The notes below the pieces were generated by a model. That model did no database searches and was not told the origin of the DNA. It saw only the letters and a list, made by a program, of their open reading frames with translations. 64,000 bases of DNA from Pseudolactococcus laudensis (GTDB lineage: Bacteria; Bacillota; Bacilli; Lactobacillales; Streptococcaceae). Where the stretch lies: positions 1 to 64,000 of the forward strand of contig NZ_JACBNY010000002.1 of assembly GCF_013449735.1 (NCBI RefSeq), given 5' to 3'. Numbering within the stretch: the stretch's first letter is position 1; every line of letters starts with the position of its first letter. Shown in pieces: positions 61,606-64,000 of the stretch. The translations under genes and the position numbers were made by a program.

Positions 61606-64000
61606 ATGTCAAGAAAAAACAAATTTAAACTTGTGACTCTTGCAATGTTGTTAGCGTTGCTCCCGTCTATGAACTTAGAGACTGCCTACCACATCTTCCA
61701 AGAAGGCTATGTAGCGCAGACATCTCTTAGTAAAGTCTTGTCACCTCAAGCAGTAAACGCAACAACATCAAAGCAGCAGCCACTTCTTAAAACAACTGCT
61801 CCGATGAATCGTACCTTTAGTGGTCAAACGGCAACGCAACCTAGCAGACCGGCTCTCCCTCAAAATCCAGTTGTCGATGCGCTGGCACCTAATGCTTTTG
61901 TTTGGCAATCAAGTATCAACGGCCTAACCTTACCTACAAGTCAGGTCACGGCTATCCAGAACGGTACGATTTTAGGGAGCTATCCCGCTACGGACGCTGG
62001 TGTACAGCAAGCCCTGTATGCCATGTATAGTGCTACAAATGCTGATACCTCAGATTTTGTACTTTATTTTGGGGCCACTATGTCGTTAAGTAATTCAGCG
62101 GCCAAAGCACCTGTTGCGACACCAAGTGCTACTAGTATGACCTTTAGTACCCTAGTAGGCCATGCCAAGAGTTTGACCTGGATCTCCAATTCTGCGGATA
62201 ATCTGGCAAGTTCTAACACGGCACAAGCATCAGGAACTAACTATACCATCACCTTACCAACTAATACTTACTTTGGCGTGCCGACAGTCTTTCGTAATGT
62301 CACTGTATCGGCGGCTAGTAAAACAATTTATGCCCAAGGCAACGCCTTTGCGACCACCAACGGGTCATGGATTACGGGTGCGGTCAGCATCTATGGTGGC
62401 ACTGATAGCACGGCGATTACTGGCGATACCAATGTCTATATCGGGGCAACAGGAAATACAGCGGGTTGGAGTATCTACGGCGGCAACGCTACTGGCGGCA
62501 TGATTTCAGGGGATACTCATGTCACAATTACTCAAGCATCATCAACGCTTGCAACAGTATCAGGCGGTAGCGCAGCAGGTGCTACGATTTCAGGCAACAC
62601 TAATCTCGATATAAATGGTGCGATAGCGGCACAAGTTACCAATATCTATGGTGGCGGTGTCGGCACATCGGCTTCCCCAGTTACGGTCAATGGGACAGTA
62701 ACGACCTATGTGAATTCAACTAGCACTAGCGCACATTATCAACTTTACCTAGGTGGTGCTTGCTATGGCAATATTACAGGCACGATTTACAATACCTTAA
62801 CAGGTCTTGGTGGCTGGACAGGAAATTCAAGTAATATTAATGGCACTCAGACGACATTTTCAAATTATCTTGGGGGCTCTTTCCGAGGGAATATCGGCAC
62901 TTCAGGTGGTGGGAATGTCATTTCAAACAGCTATGATACTTCAGCCTTTACGACTGGTCAAGCACTCTTTGTCGGAGCCAATGGTGGGACAAATAGTAAC
63001 TACAGCAGTGCAACGAGTACGACAGCTTCAGCGCAAGGCCTCATCTATGCTAATATTACCAATTACATCAAATCGGCCTTTACGACAGGAACAGCAGGTG
63101 CAGTCTATGGCGTTGTCGGAGGAAATGGGCATGATTCCTTAAAAATTTCAGCAGCCCAGTGGGGCTTGGATAGTAAAACGACAGGTTTAGATGCTAGTGT
63201 TGGTGTATCAGATGCGAAAGCCTATGCCCAAATACCAGCGAGTACTGTCATTGCTAATGCCCAAACGATTACCAGTAATGCTATCTATGGCGATATCTAC
63301 ACCTGGGAACAATCGGGTGTGATGTCTACGACTTCAGGTGGTGGCTATAATGACTGGACGGGCTATTCTTATGGTGCTAGCTCAAACGGTTATCTTCAAG
63401 GCCAATCTGTACTTGAACTAGGCACCTCTAATGCGGATAACTCTGTTGGAGGCCCAGGGGTCGTCTTTTGCTCAGAATTGGGAGGAACTGCTGAGACGAC
63501 CCTTGTTGCTAAAGGCAGTATCGCCTATAGTAAGACAAGTAACAGCACAGCCGATAACTCTGGTTGGGATGTTTTTGGCGGAGGTGGCACAGTATGGTCC
63601 TATAAACAAGCTTTCTTACAAAATGGCGACTGTTATCTCATCCATAATAACGATGTTGCACGCTGGACCTATGGCGGTCAAGCTAATGGTAGTCAGGTCG
63701 GAAATGCCTACAATATTCTCAATGGTGGCATCGTAGATACACTGGAAGGAGGTGGCTATTGTGGCACAACCAGATGGGGCTCAGTAACTGCACAAGTGAA
63801 CATGGGACAAGTCGACTGGTTCTTATCAGGTGGCTCATGGAGTGACCTCTATGATACAGGAAATGCCACAGTCAATGTTTATAATGGAACGATTAATGCG
63901 ATAGCCGGTGGCAACTATGGTAGTGCAGGTACAGAAACAATTGCTGGAAATTCAACGGTCAATGTCTATGGTGGCGACTTTTCTGGTAGCCCACGGTCGG
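61606..64000 (+). CDS. Large repetitive surface protein of WxL cluster 2, 3' end outside the window
   Basis: ATG 61606 (after AAAGGGAG) opens a frame without stop to the window edge, 798 codons so far. MSRKNKFKLVTLAMLLALLP is a signal or membrane start. From about residue 230 the sequence is Gly/Asn/Thr-rich with recurring VSIYGGTDSTAITGDTNVYI, ISGDTHVTI, and ATVNVYNGTINAIAGGNYGS blocks, which suggests a right-handed beta-helix of the pectate-lyase type. WxL clusters usually contain one such giant protein, often with a C-terminal WxL or LPXTG end, which cannot be seen here. Confidence 0.75.
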   Translation, partial: MSRKNKFKLVTLAMLLALLPSMNLETAYHIFQEGYVAQTSLSKVLSPQAVNATTSKQQPLLKTTAPMNRTFSGQTATQPSRPALPQNPVVDALAPNAFVWQSSINGLTLPTSQVTAIQNGTILGSYPATDAGVQQALYAMYSATNADTSDFVLYFGATMSLSNSAAKAPVATPSATSMTFSTLVGHAKSLTWISNSADNLASSNTAQASGTNYTITLPTNTYFGVPTVFRNVTVSAASKTIYAQGNAFATTNGSWITGAVSIYGGTDSTAITGDTNVYIGATGNTAGWSIYGGNATGGMISGDTHVTITQASSTLATVSGGSAAGATISGNTNLDINGAIAAQVTNIYGGGVGTSASPVTVNGTVTTYVNSTSTSAHYQLYLGGACYGNITGTIYNTLTGLGGWTGNSSNINGTQTTFSNYLGGSFRGNIGTSGGGNVISNSYDTSAFTTGQALFVGANGGTNSNYSSATSTTASAQGLIYANITNYIKSAFTTGTAGAVYGVVGGNGHDSLKISAAQWGLDSKTTGLDASVGVSDAKAYAQIPASTVIANAQTITSNAIYGDIYTWEQSGVMSTTSGGGYNDWTGYSYGASSNGYLQGQSVLELGTSNADNSVGGPGVVFCSELGGTAETTLVAKGSIAYSKTSNSTADNSGWDVFGGGGTVWSYKQAFLQNGDCYLIHNNDVARWTYGGQANGSQVGNAYNILNGGIVDTLEGGGYCGTTRWGSVTAQVNMGQVDWFLSGGSWSDLYDTGNATVNVYNGTINAIAGGNYGSAGTETIAGNSTVNVYGGDFSGSPRS

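Overview
The window reads as the chromosome of a low-GC Gram-positive lactic acid bacterium of the family Streptococcaceae, most probably Lactococcus in the broad sense (for example the piscium/raffinolactis group now called Pseudolactococcus). This is inferred from gene content: a DUF3013 protein, prmA-rsmE, relA-dtd, a yqeG-yqeH-yhbY-nadD-yqeK-rsfS-tmcAL run, rpsU, CodY-type operators on the liv genes, a CIRCE-like repeat before a stand-alone dnaJ, Rgg and Mga regulators, and two WxL surface-protein clusters. No phage, insertion sequence, CRISPR array, tRNA or rRNA was seen.

Layout. 0.1-2.0 kb (minus strand): aldo/keto reductase, MerR regulator and a histidine phosphatase behind a MerR-type promoter. 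2.2-4.9 kb: DUF3013 protein, small lipoprotein, prmA, rsmE. 5.0-8.3 kb: an Rgg regulator, a convergent 14-codon mini-gene, a 20-bp inverted repeat, a small exported peptide and an ABC transporter, which look like a peptide-signalling/bacteriocin-like module. 8.3-13.8 kb: a very long LPXTG protein with about 17 InlB-type repeats whose N-terminus is the start of an MFS transporter, interrupted by one in-frame TGA and flanked by short direct repeats. 13.9-16.9 kb: relA, a candidate small RNA, dtd. 17-20.9 kb: three tandem LivJ-type binding proteins with CodY boxes. 20.9-29.6 kb: a frameshifted Mga-type regulator diverging from a decaying WxL cluster. 29.8-31.4 kb: LysM/CHAP cell-wall hydrolase. 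31.5-34.9 kb: livHMGF, again behind a CodY box. 35-38 kb: a preQ1-I-like riboswitch with its queuosine-precursor transporter, nucleoside hydrolase, CBS protein, PlsC. 38.2-42 kb: YtrA-type GntR/ABC operon, then dnaJ. 42-44.4 kb: intergenic repeats, MarR and a 14-TM-type efflux pump. 44.5-52.9 kb: ribosome-assembly and NAD genes. 53-57.3 kb: yebC, a PRC-barrel protein, rpsU, an NAD(P)-binding protein, pgk. 57.8-64 kb: a second, intact WxL cluster running off the end of the window.

How the parts work together. The liv genes form one branched-chain amino acid uptake system split by about 10.8 kb of surface-protein and hydrolase genes; all three promoters carry CodY-like palindromes, so they should be repressed together in amino-acid-rich conditions. 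The first WxL cluster is eroding: the Mga-type regulator and the MucBP-WxL protein carry single-base frameshifts in A-rich tracts, one WxL gene has a stop in its signal peptide, and another has lost its C-terminus together with almost all of a WxL-interacting (DUF916-type) gene. The second cluster has a small sortase substrate, four WxL proteins and the start of a giant repeat protein, all in frame.

The most noteworthy items are the Rgg-linked mini-gene with its own promoter, Shine-Dalgarno and terminator; the MFS-adhesin chimera between short direct repeats; the relA-dtd small RNA candidate; the preQ1 element; the CIRCE-like repeat with 8-nt spacer that also looks like a terminator; and the repeated disruption of surface-protein genes, which could be true decay, phase variation or sequencing error.
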